Below, one piece after another: positions 34,383 through 44,705 of a DNA stretch of 64,000 nucleotides. The DNA comes from Diphasiastrum complanatum (lineage: Eukaryota; Streptophyta; Lycopodiopsida; Lycopodiales; Lycopodiaceae), in the NCBI GenBank assembly GCA_029204225.1, contig CM055113.1:28535592-28599591 (forward strand). Direction: 5' to 3'. The notes below the pieces were generated by a model. It was given only the letters and a program-made list of their open reading frames with translations. It was not told the origin of the DNA and made no database searches. Position 1 is the first letter of the stretch. Each line of letters starts with the position of its first letter. The translations under genes were made by a program, and so were the position numbers.

Positions 34383-35642
34383 TTATCCACACTCTGAGAG
34401 TGTCTTTGGAAGACTGAGAACAAGATCCTTGGTGCATAGCATCTCCATAGATTTGAATTTGGGGTGGCCCAACCTCTTATGCCAAAGCTCCACTTGATTG
34501 AGCTCCTCCTTCACCATGTTCAAACTTCCAAGAAAAACATTCTTAAAATGGACATCTAAGCCATCATCCATCAATTGTCCTACACTTAACAAATTCTTAG
34601 TGAGTGTAGGAACATATAGTACATTATCAAGATCTACTCTTTTAGAGGATTCAAGACTTAAGGGAATAGTTCCCACTCCATGTACTCTACATTCTTGATC
34701 ACTTGCTGTCAGAATAGACTTTTTACAACCTACAAAAGGTACAAGAGTTGAGAAGAAATCCTTTTGTAATGTCATGTGGGAACTAGCCCCACTATCAATC
34801 CACCATGTGTCATTGGAGTAGCTCTTTGATGTTGATGTGGAAGCCATCAAGGGTGAATCCACTTCATCCTCATCTTCCTCAAGAGTGAGGTTGCCTTGTT
34901 TGCTCTCTCCTTGTGCATTCTTCTTCTTAAAACACTCGAATGCAAAGTGCCCCTTCTTTCGACAAAAGAAGCACTTGAGTTTGGCTTTGTTCTTCTTTCC
35001 ACCTTTGGAGCTTGATGGTTGATCATCATTCTTGGTCTCCTTGTGTTGGATCTTCTTATTTGACTTTGCCTTTCCCTTGCTTGAGAAGTTGGCCTTCTCA
35101 TCACCATCATGCAACTTCAAGGATCCAATCCTTTGCTTGACATGAAGGATCCTAACAAGATTGGAGAACTCATTTTCAAGACCATTCAAAATGATTTGAA
35201 CAAGTTCATCATCATGAATACCCTTTCTAATGACGGAAAGTTCTTTGTTGAGAGATTTTATTCTCAAGACATACTCTTGAGCACTCTCTTCACTCCCTCT
35301 AATGCTTTGAAGAACTTTGTTTCTAATCATAAGCACTCTAAAGGTATTTTTGGATTCATAAATCCCTTTAAGGTAGTCCCATGTCTCAGGTGAGGTACAA
35401 GATGCCACTTCCTTTAGAAGTTCATTACTAACATTCATTTTCAAGCAATGTAATGCTAGTCTAGCTCTCTTTTTGTACCTCACTAGATCTTGCCCTCCTT
35501 GAGGTTCTTCTTCCTCTCCTATGACAAGATCATACATATCTTGGAGCACAAGTAGAGACTCCATTCTTAATCTCCAAGTTGAATAATTATTAGAATTTAG
35601 CCTTTCACTAGCCTCAAGAAGATAGGCTCCAATTGAACCCAT
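34383..35642 (-). pseudogene. gag: Copia gag, protease and pre-integrase
   Basis: A long open frame begins MGSIGAYLLEASERLNSNNY. Landmarks in order: gag helices (RARLALHCLKMNVSNELLKE), a classical zinc knuckle CFFCRKKGHFAFEC, protease WWIDSGASSHMT and the pre-integrase LWHKRLGHPKFKSMEML. The frame ends at a stop replacing the second Cys region of the integrase zinc finger. I use the internal ATG at 35642 rather than the upstream alternative because it matches the related copy at 24715. Part of the gag between the helices and the zinc knuckle looks shortened relative to the intact Copia at 38773-42726. Confidence 0.88.
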
Positions 35643-36230
35643 TCTATCTAGTAACAAGTACAACAAATGTACTATTCAAAGGCTCTCCCTTCACTCTTTC
35701 TCGGAATTTAGCTACAATGCTACTCTCTTGAATCTCACAAGACTCAGGAAGCAAGATCTATAATGATCTTGAACTCAAAAGATTTGGGGAAAAGTATTCT
35801 ACACAATCTATTCACTTAGAAACTTGGATTTGATTCTTGGAAGTGCCAATGCCTTCCTATGGTGTTTAAAATGGTTTTAGTTTCACTCTTGAACTAAAAA
35901 ACATAAGCCTCAAACTCTCTCTCAAGGATTTGTAGGTTTAATAAGCTTCTAAACCCATTTACTCATCAAATCTATAAAGGAAACAATGGTTTTACATAAA
36001 GCACATCACTAGTTTCACTCTTCACAACTTGTTTGACGCTCAAATATTGAAAAAACACAAAGTTTTGGTGAAAGTACAACTCCAGCAGCCTCTCACACAT
36101 GTGAGAAGTACATCTAAACTTTCCACACTAATCTGAACCTTAACATTACAAGTAAACTATTAGAAAAGGTCGCCCTCCTTCAAAATGAAGCTAGCACCAA
36201 TGCTTTCACCAAAAATTGGTAAATTCTAAC
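35643..36230 (-). repeat. 5' LTR and leader of the truncated Copia
   Basis: In minus sense the LTR opens TGTTAGAATTTACCAATTTT at 36230, the same 20 bases that open the LTR at 46409. The expected TGGTATCAGAGC primer site is absent between here and gag, so the LTR/leader junction appears deleted and the inner border is unresolved. The sequence contains a CACACATGTGTGA-type phrase shared with other LTRs in the window. Confidence 0.55.
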
Positions 36231-36247
36231 AACGTGCAAATTTACAA

Positions 36248-36769
36248 TTGCTTCATTATGTGCAACACACTAGTGCTGAAAACAATGCACTCAAGAATGC
36301 TATGTCAGAGTTGAATGCTACTGTCACTACTCTTCGAGGATCAAACCAAGAAATGTTAGAATCCATGGAAAAGTTGCGATCCAAGAGTTTAAAATCTGTT
36401 GTTGATCTGAAAGTTATCAATAAGACAATGATGAAGAGGAAAAGAAAGAGAGTACCGATGAAGAATATTGATGACCTATCTACACATAGCGGCAATCAGA
36501 AAAAAGAATCTGAGCATTCAAGTATGTTGTCATCTAAACTGTTTATTTGATTTGTATATGTCATTTAAGTTTGATTTGCACTTGATAACATGGATTATTT
36601 ATTAATTAAACATAATTTGAGTTTCATATGTTTGTTGCAGACCATGTTTGGTGGCAAAGAACTATTTAACAGATCGTTCATGCATTGGATCATCTTTAAA
36701 TCATGTTTTACCAAGAAAGTTACCAAAGGAAATGATAAAAAATGCTCGGTTTATCGCTACTACACAGTA
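36248..36769 (+). pseudogene. Unidentified exon pair with coiled-coil and basic patch
   Basis: A plus-strand frame (36248-36550) encodes a predicted coiled coil (ENNALKNAMSELNATVTTLR) then a basic patch (KRKRKRVPMKN) like a nuclear localisation signal. A plausible GT-AG intron spans 36522-36640. The exon after it is open in one frame (PKEMIKNARFIATTQ) up to the TAA at 36769. Phase across the splice does not agree with that frame, so this is probably a decayed gene fragment. No family recognised. Confidence 0.3.
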
Positions 36770-37167
36770 ATGGCGCGGACCAAGCAGACAACACGAGGGC
36801 ATTCAGGTGGAATACCAATTTCAGGGTCAGGGAAATCCACAACCACCACCACCTCCTCCTAGGCCAAGTGGCAGAAGAAGAGACCCACCTTGGCTCAAGG
36901 ATATTCGGAAGCTTCAAAAGACAAATAATCTTCTGACTCTGAAATCTCACATACAGAGGTCCATCAGGCAGGTGACAAGAAGTCTATCTGCAGATGTGAG
37001 ATGGACGGTAACGGCAATTGAGGTGCTGCACACAACATATGGATTTCTAGGTGAAATTATTTTCTGATACTGTTGTTGCAGTTGTCCATGACAAGAAAGT
37101 GATGAGCCACTTGGTTCTAAGGAAAAGAAATCATGACGACATTTATAAGCAAAGACATCGTGTTTAG
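36770..37167 (+). pseudogene. Histone H3 remnant resembling centromeric H3 (CENH3)
   Basis: ATG 36770 begins MARTKQTTRGHSGG, an H3-type N-terminus. After a frameshift near 36810-36850 the frame gives GRRRDPPWLKDIRKLQKTNN, the start of the histone fold, then RSIRQVTRSLSADVRWTVTA and IEVLHTTY. A second one-base shift near 37062 gives FSDTVVAVVHDKKV, then a basic tail ending at TAG 37165. Canonical H3 has DLRFQSSA where this has VRWTVTA and FED where this has FSD; RWTAEAL and FSD are CENH3 features, and the tail is more diverged than H3. CENH3 packages centromeric nucleosomes. No intron interrupts the copy, whereas plant CENH3 genes normally have several, so a retrocopy is likely. Two frameshifts make it non-functional. 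Confidence 0.6.
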
Positions 37168-38060
37168 CATAGGAAATGTCAATGTTTCATCCATAGGTGG
37201 CCAAAAAGAATTTGATTGTATTAAATTGCAAATTGAATTTTTTTTTTATAGCATTTGTATTTTCCCTCATACTTGCTTAAAACACCAATCCCAAATAATA
37301 AAAATACATTCGAAAGTTGGATTACGGAGTTGTTGTCTTCATTTGATAGACACTCCAATAATAGAGCATCATTTTTGGCATAGCTCAACAACAAATCCAT
37401 TACATTTAAACAATGTGAGCCTTTCAAAAGAACTCATCTTTATCTGTTACATTGAGTATGAACAAATTCTCTTGGAGTTGCTTCCATTGTCTAGATATTC
37501 ATAGCACGTAAAGATTAAGTACAATTGAAAAACTAAAAGATCACATGCCAACATATATTAATGAGAACCCATGTTAGAGATTTTGACAATGGATTGGTTT
37601 GATCTCCCATAAATCCATATTGTTGTCTCAATTAAACTCCAAGTGAAATAGTTGTAGATTCAATTGCCATGTGGCATAATTGTATTATATTATATTTGTA
37701 TTGTCTTGTTGATAAAACTGTAATACATCCATGTCATTAACACCATTGAATATCAAAACTTTATTTGTAGAAACTACAGATACTGAATCTATTCATCATG
37801 AACTATAATGATCAAGTATCATATCCTACTTTGATAGAAAAGACACAATCAATCACAATAGCAAAAGCAAGAAAACACACACACACACACACACACCATT
37901 AGCCTACCGAACCATGTGACTTGAACTTGATAGCTCAAGTCACAACCATGTGACTTGACAACTCAAGTCTAAAGCAAATCAATATTACAACTATATACAT
38001 ATATGAAGCTTACCAATATGTTTTCTACTATTCCCCTTTGATGATATTTTTTTTTTTACA
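37168..38060. other. Intergenic sequence with an (AC)n tract
   Basis: No gene is supported. An AC dinucleotide run lies at about 37874-37896, followed by a direct and inverted arrangement of AACCATGTGACTTGA and CTTGATAGCTCAAG near 37908-37972. Confidence 0.5.
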
Positions 38061-38122
38061 ATATTCATAGATTTTAAATGAAAAAAGTTCTTTTTTCTAA
38101 ACGCTTAGTGATGAATATCTAC
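38061..38122 (-). pseudogene. End of an older Copia RNase H, split by the intact element
   Basis: This minus-strand segment continues the relic at 44559-44705 across the inserted Copia. Joined at the target duplication, the reading passes from a VVDI-type phrase into basic residues in the style of the ADIFTKAL...F end of Copia RNase H, with stops. It is the left half of the interrupted target. Confidence 0.55.
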
Positions 38123-38777
38123 TGTGAAAAATACAGATCCTAAGTGGATCTAAACTCCAAGATCATTGGCTTGAATGCTTGCACTCCAAACTACATAAGC
38201 TAGGAATTGGCAACACATTCTATGCTACCTAGAATGCAAAGAACTTGATCAAAAAGCATTTATCACAAATGGAAACTTCCATAAACATCAAGTGCGGCCC
38301 AAAATAGCATTATACAGTCCATAATACATCAACCTACCACTTTTGGAAAGCACCTAAGATCATACACAATAGCTTGAAGACAATACACACAACAATGCTC
38401 TCAATGGAGGAAGAAACAATGACAATGATCTATTGATCTCAATGAAGCATACAAAAGGTTTCTCCAACCTGTTCTCCACGACTTCCCTACTACTTATGGA
38501 TGAGGAAGATGACTCTCTCTCCTCTCTCTAGAAGGTACTTGACCCTAGATATTCCCTATATAGGAAAAATAGCTAAAAATGGCTTATATGACCAAAATAC
38601 ATCAAAATGGTCTCATTTTGAAGGGTATGGAGTTTGACACTTCATCATACTGAAAAAATACAGTAAATAAAAACATTGTGGCCTGGTTCACACGTGTGAA
38701 ACTCCAGAACCAAAACTATTTACAATTTTAGCCAATTTAGGCCTCAAACTAGCTAGGAAATGTTGACAATTTTCACA
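38123..38777 (-). repeat. 3' LTR of the complete Copia element
   Basis: Plus-strand ends TGTGAAAAATAC and CAATTTTCACA, so the LTR itself carries an inverted TGTGAAAA terminus. Differences from the other LTR: A/G near 38327, C/T near 38492 and G/A near 38630. A TATA-like CTATATAGG lies near 38561-38569. The gag-pol stop codon lies in its first bases. Confidence 0.97.
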
Positions 38778-41700
38778 CTCCCTCTTCAACATTGGATGCT
38801 AGTTTCAACATAGTCTTTGAGCACATTCCAAGATTAGATCTATGCATTAAATGTAGGTCCTTTCCCAATGGTTTGGTGAAGATATCAGCCACACACTCCT
38901 TTGAAGAGACATGTTGAAGCTCCACCTCTTTGGCAATGACTTGATCTCTCACAAAATGGTGAGCAATCTCAATGTGCTTGCTCCTTGCATGAAAAACAGG
39001 ATTGCTTGCCAAGCTTTGGGCTGAAAGGTTATCACAAAGTATGATTGGAGTCTTCTCTGGTTCCAGCAAGTGAAGATCCAATAACATCCTCTTGATCCAA
39101 AGAATCTCCTTGGTGCATGTTGTTAATGCCTTGTACTCGGCTTCGGTGGAAGATAGAGAGATAGTTGGTTGCTTCTTTGATAGCCATGAGACCACTCCAT
39201 CTCCAAGATAGATTGCAAAGGCACTTGTTGACTTCCTATCCATTTGATCACCTGCAAAATCTGAATCTGAAAATCCACAAAGGTTAGGTGTAGTACCTCC
39301 ATACAAGATGCCAAAATCTCTAGATCCCGAGATGTATCTAAGTACTCTCTTTCCTAGCTTCCAATGAGCCTCACTAGGATCTTGCATAAATTGACTTAGT
39401 TTACCAACCACAAAGCTTAGATCAGGTCTTGTGATGGTTAACCATATAAGAGATCCTATTAGCTTTCTATAGAGAGTAATGTCCTTGAAGGATCTTTCAT
39501 TACTTCTTGTAGTTAGCTTTACATTTGATTCCATAGGAGTAGAAACAACTTTACAATCTTCCATATGAAACCTTTTTAGAATAGAGTTAACATACTTTTC
39601 TTGACATATGAATGTAGATTTAGAAGTTCTAATAATCTCTATTCCTAAGATATAATGAAGTTTACCAAGATCTTGAATTTCAAACTCTCTTTTGAGTGCC
39701 ATCTTGATTTCATCTATATCTAGATTGTTACCACCACTTAAGATAATGTCATCAACATAGATCAAAAGTAAAGTGATATCATTTTCATTCAATCTAAAGT
39801 AGAGAGAATGATCATACTCACTCATAACAAAGTTTTGAGAAAGTAAGAAGGAATTGAGCTTAGCATACCAACTCCTTGGTGCTTGCTTTAGCCCATACAA
39901 ACTCTTTTGGAGATAGCACACATGATTAGGCTCATCATGTGAAACATAGCCCTCGGGTTGCTCCATGTAAATATCTTCTTCAAGATCACCATTCAAGAAG
40001 GCATTAGTAACATCCATTTGCCACATATCCCAATCATAAAGAGTTGCAAGAGAGATTAGGATTCGAATAGTTACCATCTTTGCCACGGGTGCAAAGGTCT
40101 CATCATAGTCAATACCATATTCTTGAGCATACCCCTTTGCCACCAACCTTGCCTTGTACTTGTTGATTGATCCATCTTGATTTGTCTTGATCTTGAAGAT
40201 CCACTTACAACCAATTGCCTTCTTGTCCTTTGGAAGCTTTACCAACCTCCATGTGTTGCTTTTGATGAGTGCTTGATGCTCATGATCCATGGCTTGGATC
40301 CATTCCTTCTTTTGAATTGCTTCACCTACACAAGTTGGTTCATCAAAAGAGGTAAGAAAAGCAAAGTTAGAGTTGTCCACCACTTGCTTTCCTTTTTCAT
40401 CATAGGTTAGCCTTGATGGCTTAGCCCTTTGCCTTTGAGTCTTCCTTGAAGTTTGCTTTGGAGTGGCATCTCCATCTTCATCCAAGACATCTTGCACATC
40501 ATGATGATTAGTAGGCACATCAACATCAACATCAACAACATTGGAAACATTCTCTTCATGAAAGATGACATCCCTACTTATGACAACTTTCTTTGTAGAA
40601 GGAATGTACACTTTGTAAGCCTTGCTTACTTCACTATAGCCAACAAACACACCCTTCTTTGATGAAGGATCTTCTTTAGTTCTATCATCAAGTGTGATAT
40701 TGACAAAACATGTACATCCAAAGATCCTACAATGCTTGACACTCGGCCTTCTACCATAAAGAACCTCATGAGGAGTTTTACCATCCAAGGAAGCACTTGT
40801 CCATCTATTACATAGATAGTTAGCACATGCTAAAGTTTCCCCCCAAAAAGACTTAGCAAGATTAGCATGTAGTCTCATTGCCTTGGCACATTCACAAAGG
40901 GTTCTATTCTTCCTCTCGGCCACTCCATTCTGTTGTGGAGTCCTAGGACTAGACATCTCCCTCTTAATCCCATGTGCTATACAAAAGTCTTTGAACCTAT
41001 TTGAGGTGTATTCCCCTCCATTATCAGATCTTAAGCATTTGATCTTTGTATTGAATTGGTTTTCCATTTCATTCTTGAACTTGACAAATGCAGCAAACAC
41101 TTCATCCTTACTTTTAAGAAGATAGATCCAAGTATACCTACTAAAGTCATCAATGAAAGTTGCATACATCTTTGCCCCACCATTGCTAGTTGTACTAGAA
41201 GAATGAATATCAGAATGCACAAGTTGAAAAGCTTCTTTAGATCTAGAAGTAGATCTAGAATAAGCAAGTCTATGAGATTTGGACAAGACACAATGTTCAC
41301 AAACACTATTGTTTGCAACAAGACTTTTAGGGAGACCAAGAACAAGCTCTTTCTTTGCCATTACCTCCAAAGATTTGAAGTTGGGATGGCCCAACCTCTT
41401 GTGCCAAACTTCTTGGTTTGTCAATTGCTCCCTAGCCATACATCCTTCATGATTAGAGATCACACATGCATCAAGCTTGAAAAGTTTACCATGCCTCCTA
41501 CCTTGAGCAATCAAGGATCCACATTTACTTATCAAAGATGCATCTCCAATGAACTCCACATCAAGTCCTTTGTCAATCATTTGACTTACACTAAGCAAAT
41601 TCTTAGTGATTGAAGGAATGTACAAAACATTTTCAAGATTTGCTTTCCTATTTGTTGAAAGGGAAATAGGAATAGTGCCTATGCCTTTGATGTCACATTG

Positions 41701-42726
41701 ACCATCATTTGCAGTGTAGATGATGTTACCTTCTCCCTCATAAGACAATAAGGATGTAAAGTATTCCTTATGTCTTGTCATGTGAGATGAGGCTCCACTA
41801 TCAATCCACCAAGGATCACAATCATCTATGTTGGCTAACAAACTTGAAGTCATAACAAGTGATTCACATGTGTTATGTTCTTCCTCATCTATTGTAAGAT
41901 TTCCTTGCCTCTCTCCTTGCTCTCTTTTCTTCTTATAACATTCATTTGCAAAATGACCTTTTATCCCACAATAAAAGCACTTGAACTTTGACTTATTGTT
42001 CTTAGTAGAAGAGGAAGAGGAAGAGTGATCATCATGATCAAAGTTACCACCTTTGGACCATTTCCCTTTGCCTTTACCTTTGCCCTTGAATTTGCCTTTT
42101 GTGAAGAAAGCCTCTTCACCTCCACCTTGCAAGGATGCACCATCAAGCTTTGATTGCAACCTATGTTCTTCAGCCAATAAGATTTCTTGCAATTCAACCA
42201 CACTTGGCAAGACTCTTTGAATGGCAAAACTTTGCACAAGGTTAGCATGTTCATTTAGCAAACCATTCAACATAACTTGGACTATTTCACCATCTTTTAT
42301 GTTCTCATCAATGCATGCTAAATCATCACTTAGGGACTTAACTCTCAAGATAAATGCATGAGCACTTTCACCCTCTCTTTGCCTACTAGAAAATATTTGT
42401 CTCCTTAGGGTCAATACCCTAGATGTGGACTTTGATTCAAAGAGCTTCTTTAAGGCATTCCATGCCTCACTTGCACTTTGACACTTTCCAACTTCCTTGA
42501 GAAGTTCATTTGTAACATTCATTTTAATGATATGAAGAGCCCTTTTGGCCTTCTTATCAAACCTTTGTTGCTCTTGAAGTGTGAGAGGTCTCTCTTCAAT
42601 TTCTGCAACTATGTCCATGAGTTCATTCAACTCAAGTAAGGACTCCATCCTCACTTTCCAAGTAGAGTAGTTTGATGAACTCAACCTTTCACTAGACTCT
42701 AGCATGATCCCACCATTGGAAGCCAT
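38773..42726 (-). CDS. gag-pol: Intact Copia gag-pol polyprotein, 1317 residues
   Basis: One uninterrupted frame encodes all functions needed for Copia replication. Domains: gag about 1-270, with zinc knuckle C250, C253, H258, C263 (CFYCGIKGHFANEC); aspartic protease with D309-S310-G311 (WWIDSGASSHMT); integrase zinc finger H442, H447, C476, C479, core D506, D568, E604 (PQQNGVAERKNRTL); reverse transcriptase with D905 (MDVTNAFLNGDLEED) and YVDD at 990-993; RNase H with D1154, E1195, D1232 and D1281 (VADIFTKPL). A Lys/Gly-rich segment at 211-226 precedes the zinc knuckle. Start at ATG 42726 is the first Met and matches related gags. The stop TGA is supplied by the 3' LTR, and the polypurine tract encodes the last residues (NVEEGV). 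Length is usual for plant Copia. The polyprotein would be cleaved by its own protease in virus-like particles. Confidence 0.97.
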   Translation of the reverse strand: MASNGGIMLESSERLSSSNYSTWKVRMESLLELNELMDIVAEIEERPLTLQEQQRFDKKAKRALHIIKMNVTNELLKEVGKCQSASEAWNALKKLFESKSTSRVLTLRRQIFSSRQREGESAHAFILRVKSLSDDLACIDENIKDGEIVQVMLNGLLNEHANLVQSFAIQRVLPSVVELQEILLAEEHRLQSKLDGASLQGGGEEAFFTKGKFKGKGKGKGKWSKGGNFDHDDHSSSSSSTKNNKSKFKCFYCGIKGHFANECYKKKREQGERQGNLTIDEEEHNTCESLVMTSSLLANIDDCDPWWIDSGASSHMTRHKEYFTSLLSYEGEGNIIYTANDGQCDIKGIGTIPISLSTNRKANLENVLYIPSITKNLLSVSQMIDKGLDVEFIGDASLISKCGSLIAQGRRHGKLFKLDACVISNHEGCMAREQLTNQEVWHKRLGHPNFKSLEVMAKKELVLGLPKSLVANNSVCEHCVLSKSHRLAYSRSTSRSKEAFQLVHSDIHSSSTTSNGGAKMYATFIDDFSRYTWIYLLKSKDEVFAAFVKFKNEMENQFNTKIKCLRSDNGGEYTSNRFKDFCIAHGIKREMSSPRTPQQNGVAERKNRTLCECAKAMRLHANLAKSFWGETLACANYLCNRWTSASLDGKTPHEVLYGRRPSVKHCRIFGCTCFVNITLDDRTKEDPSSKKGVFVGYSEVSKAYKVYIPSTKKVVISRDVIFHEENVSNVVDVDVDVPTNHHDVQDVLDEDGDATPKQTSRKTQRQRAKPSRLTYDEKGKQVVDNSNFAFLTSFDEPTCVGEAIQKKEWIQAMDHEHQALIKSNTWRLVKLPKDKKAIGCKWIFKIKTNQDGSINKYKARLVAKGYAQEYGIDYDETFAPVAKMVTIRILISLATLYDWDMWQMDVTNAFLNGDLEEDIYMEQPEGYVSHDEPNHVCYLQKSLYGLKQAPRSWYAKLNSFLLSQNFVMSEYDHSLYFRLNENDITLLLIYVDDIILSGGNNLDIDEIKMALKREFEIQDLGKLHYILGIEIIRTSKSTFICQEKYVNSILKRFHMEDCKVVSTPMESNVKLTTRSNERSFKDITLYRKLIGSLIWLTITRPDLSFVVGKLSQFMQDPSEAHWKLGKRVLRYISGSRDFGILYGGTTPNLCGFSDSDFAGDQMDRKSTSAFAIYLGDGVVSWLSKKQPTISLSSTEAEYKALTTCTKEILWIKRMLLDLHLLEPEKTPIILCDNLSAQSLASNPVFHARSKHIEIAHHFVRDQVIAKEVELQHVSSKECVADIFTKPLGKDLHLMHRSNLGMCSKTMLKLASNVEEGV
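38778..38787 (-). other. Polypurine tract, within the gag-pol reading frame
   Basis: Minus-strand GAAGAGGGAG lies immediately before the 3' LTR TGTGAAAA. It is both the plus-strand primer and the penultimate codons of gag-pol. Confidence 0.9.
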
Positions 42727-43886
42727 GATTCTAATGTTTCTTCAACTTTTAGGTTCTGTCCTAAAGCACTTAGCACTCACTTTTCTCTCAACAAATGATA
42801 GATAAAGAGATCTATGAAGATTTAGGACCCTAAAACACTTCTATCTTGAACCTAGATGGTTTCCAAGCATAGAAAGGAAGATTGAAACACATGCAACACT
42901 TTGCACACACTAAGAATGGATTACAAAATCAAACCAACCTGAACACACTCTTGCTTAAGCCCTCAAACTTTCCAGCAAGTGACCAAATCAAGTTATGGTG
43001 TGAAGAGTTACTTGCATTCTTAGAAAATACCCAAAACTAGGATGCCAAGATTACCTAGTAATGAACAAACTTGATCAACATATGATCAACACACTAAGAT
43101 ATTGATTCAACCTGTAAAACCACATGTAAACCACACTTCTAAAAGTTTATAAACTCCAGAGAGTGATAAATACAAGATTTAGAGGTGAATGAATGAGCAC
43201 ACTTAGTGAATCACAAGACTAGCTTCACTATCTTGTCAAATCTTGGTGTTTAGATGTAGATCTAAGATCACTTCACATGAGAATGTTCCTCAACCTGTTA
43301 AGAACCTGAAAACACACTTGCATAATGGTTAACACTTTCCAGCAAATGCTCCAATCAAATTACATAAGGAGAGTTACTTACATGCTCAACAAAGTACACC
43401 AAAATTTATGCCAAAATTGATGACAATCTTTACAATATGCTCTTCACAATGGAGCTTACAATATGTTCACCCAAAAAAGGGGATCTTTCATCCAAATGGG
43501 AGCTTTGCTCAGCCTTTAGGAGAATTACAACTCACTCAAAAGAGCATTTGTCATCCACTTAAGGAGAAGTTTCATCCACTTAAGGAGAGTGTTCATCCAA
43601 GAATGGAGATTGTCAACAATAGGATTGAAAAGAACATTGTTAGTATTGAATATGCACAAGCCTCACAATCACAAATGATTAGGTGTTATGATCTGATCCA
43701 AAATAGTTTCTTTTCAGCCTCTGATCTTCAATAGACCTGAAATATGCTTTTGATCCACAAGTTCAACTCACAAAACAAAGGTTAGTAAGATTTGATCAAC
43801 AAAGCAATGCAAAATCATGCTAGAACTTGATCAAACATCCAAATATCACCAAAAATGGAATACTTACTGTAAATAGAAGCCAACCA
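42727..43886 (-). other. Long untranslated leader of the complete Copia, with internal duplications
   Basis: About 1.16 kb separate the primer site from the gag ATG. Two related segments, about 95 bp each, lie at 42936-43033 and 43303-43400 (shared blocks AACACACTCTTGC-like and TTTCCAGCAA). A 21-bp unit (TCATCCACTTAAGGAGA) is repeated at 43551, 43572 and partly 43593. An antisense ORF at 43408-43734 spans this repeat; I see no reason to call it a gene. The leader likely holds the packaging and dimerisation signals. Confidence 0.7.
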
Positions 43887-43898
43887 GCTCTGATACCA
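43887..43898 (-). other. Primer-binding site of the complete Copia (initiator Met tRNA)
   Basis: Minus-strand TGGTATCAGAGC abuts the 5' LTR without spacing; the following bases (TGGTTGGC) do not extend the tRNA match. Confidence 0.95.
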
Positions 43899-44553
43899 TG
43901 TGAAAAATACAGATCCTAAGTGGATCTAAACTCCAAGATCATTGGCTTGAATGCTTGCACTCCAAACTACATAAGCTAGGAATTGGCAACACATTCTATG
44001 CTACCTAGAATGCAAAGAACTTGATCAAAAAGCATTTATCACAAATGGAAACTTCCATAAACATCAAGTGCGGCCCAAAATAGCATTATACAGTCCATAA
44101 TACATCAGCCTACCACTTTTGGAAAGCACCTAAGATCATACACAATAGCTTGAAGACAATACACACAACAATGCTCTCAATGGAGGAAGAAACAATGACA
44201 ATGATCTATTGATCTCAATGAAGCATACAAAAGGTTTCTCCAACCTGTTCTCCACGACTTCCCTACTATTTATGGATGAGGAAGATGACTCTCTCTCCTC
44301 TCTCTAGAAGGTACTTGACCCTAGATATTCCCTATATAGGAAAAATAGCTAAAAATGGCTTATATGACCAAAATACATCAAAATGGTCTCATTTTGAAGG
44401 GTATGAAGTTTGACACTTCATCATACTGAAAAAATACAGTAAATAAAAACATTGTGGCCTGGTTCACACGTGTGAAACTCCAGAACCAAAACTATTTACA
44501 ATTTTAGCCAATTTAGGCCTCAAACTAGCTAGGAAATGTTGACAATTTTCACA
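43899..44553 (-). repeat. 5' LTR of the complete Copia element
   Basis: 655 bp, near-identical to 38123-38777. As the upstream LTR it would act as promoter; TATA-like CTATATAGG lies near 44337. Confidence 0.97.
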
Positions 44554-44558
44554 TCTAC

Positions 44559-44705
44559 CACCTAGTCATGTGTAGAATAATAAATTAACTCTACTTCCTT
44601 AGAATTAACTTCTCATGCACAAAGTGATAATGAGTCTAAATATGCTTCATGTGTGCATGAAATACAAGATTCTTTGCAATCTTTATGCAACTTTGAGTAT
44701 TACAA
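44559..44705 (-). pseudogene. Older Copia RNase H fragment, target of the complete element
   Basis: Minus-strand reading gives CIKIAKNLVFHAHMKHI, a stop, then THYHFVHEKL, matching the QLAxNPVFHARTKHIExxYHFVREKL signature of RNase H. It stops at the TCTAC duplication and resumes on the other side of the inserted Copia at 38122. Confidence 0.75.

Larger units (their letters stand above)
38118..44558 (-). mobile_element. Complete Copia retrotransposon with 5-bp target duplication
   Basis: The element proper is 38123-44553 (6431 bp), flanked by an exact TCTAC duplication at 38118-38122 and 44554-44558. Both LTRs are 655 bp and differ at about three positions by eye. The primer site, polypurine tract and an uninterrupted gag-pol frame are all present, so it is a strong candidate for an autonomous, recently active element. 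It inserted into the RNase H region of an older Copia copy in the same orientation. Confidence 0.97.

Noticed and set aside
43408-43734. 108-codon ORF antisense to the Copia leader
   Set aside because: Overlaps a 21-bp tandem repeat and an untranslated leader; no independent evidence of coding.
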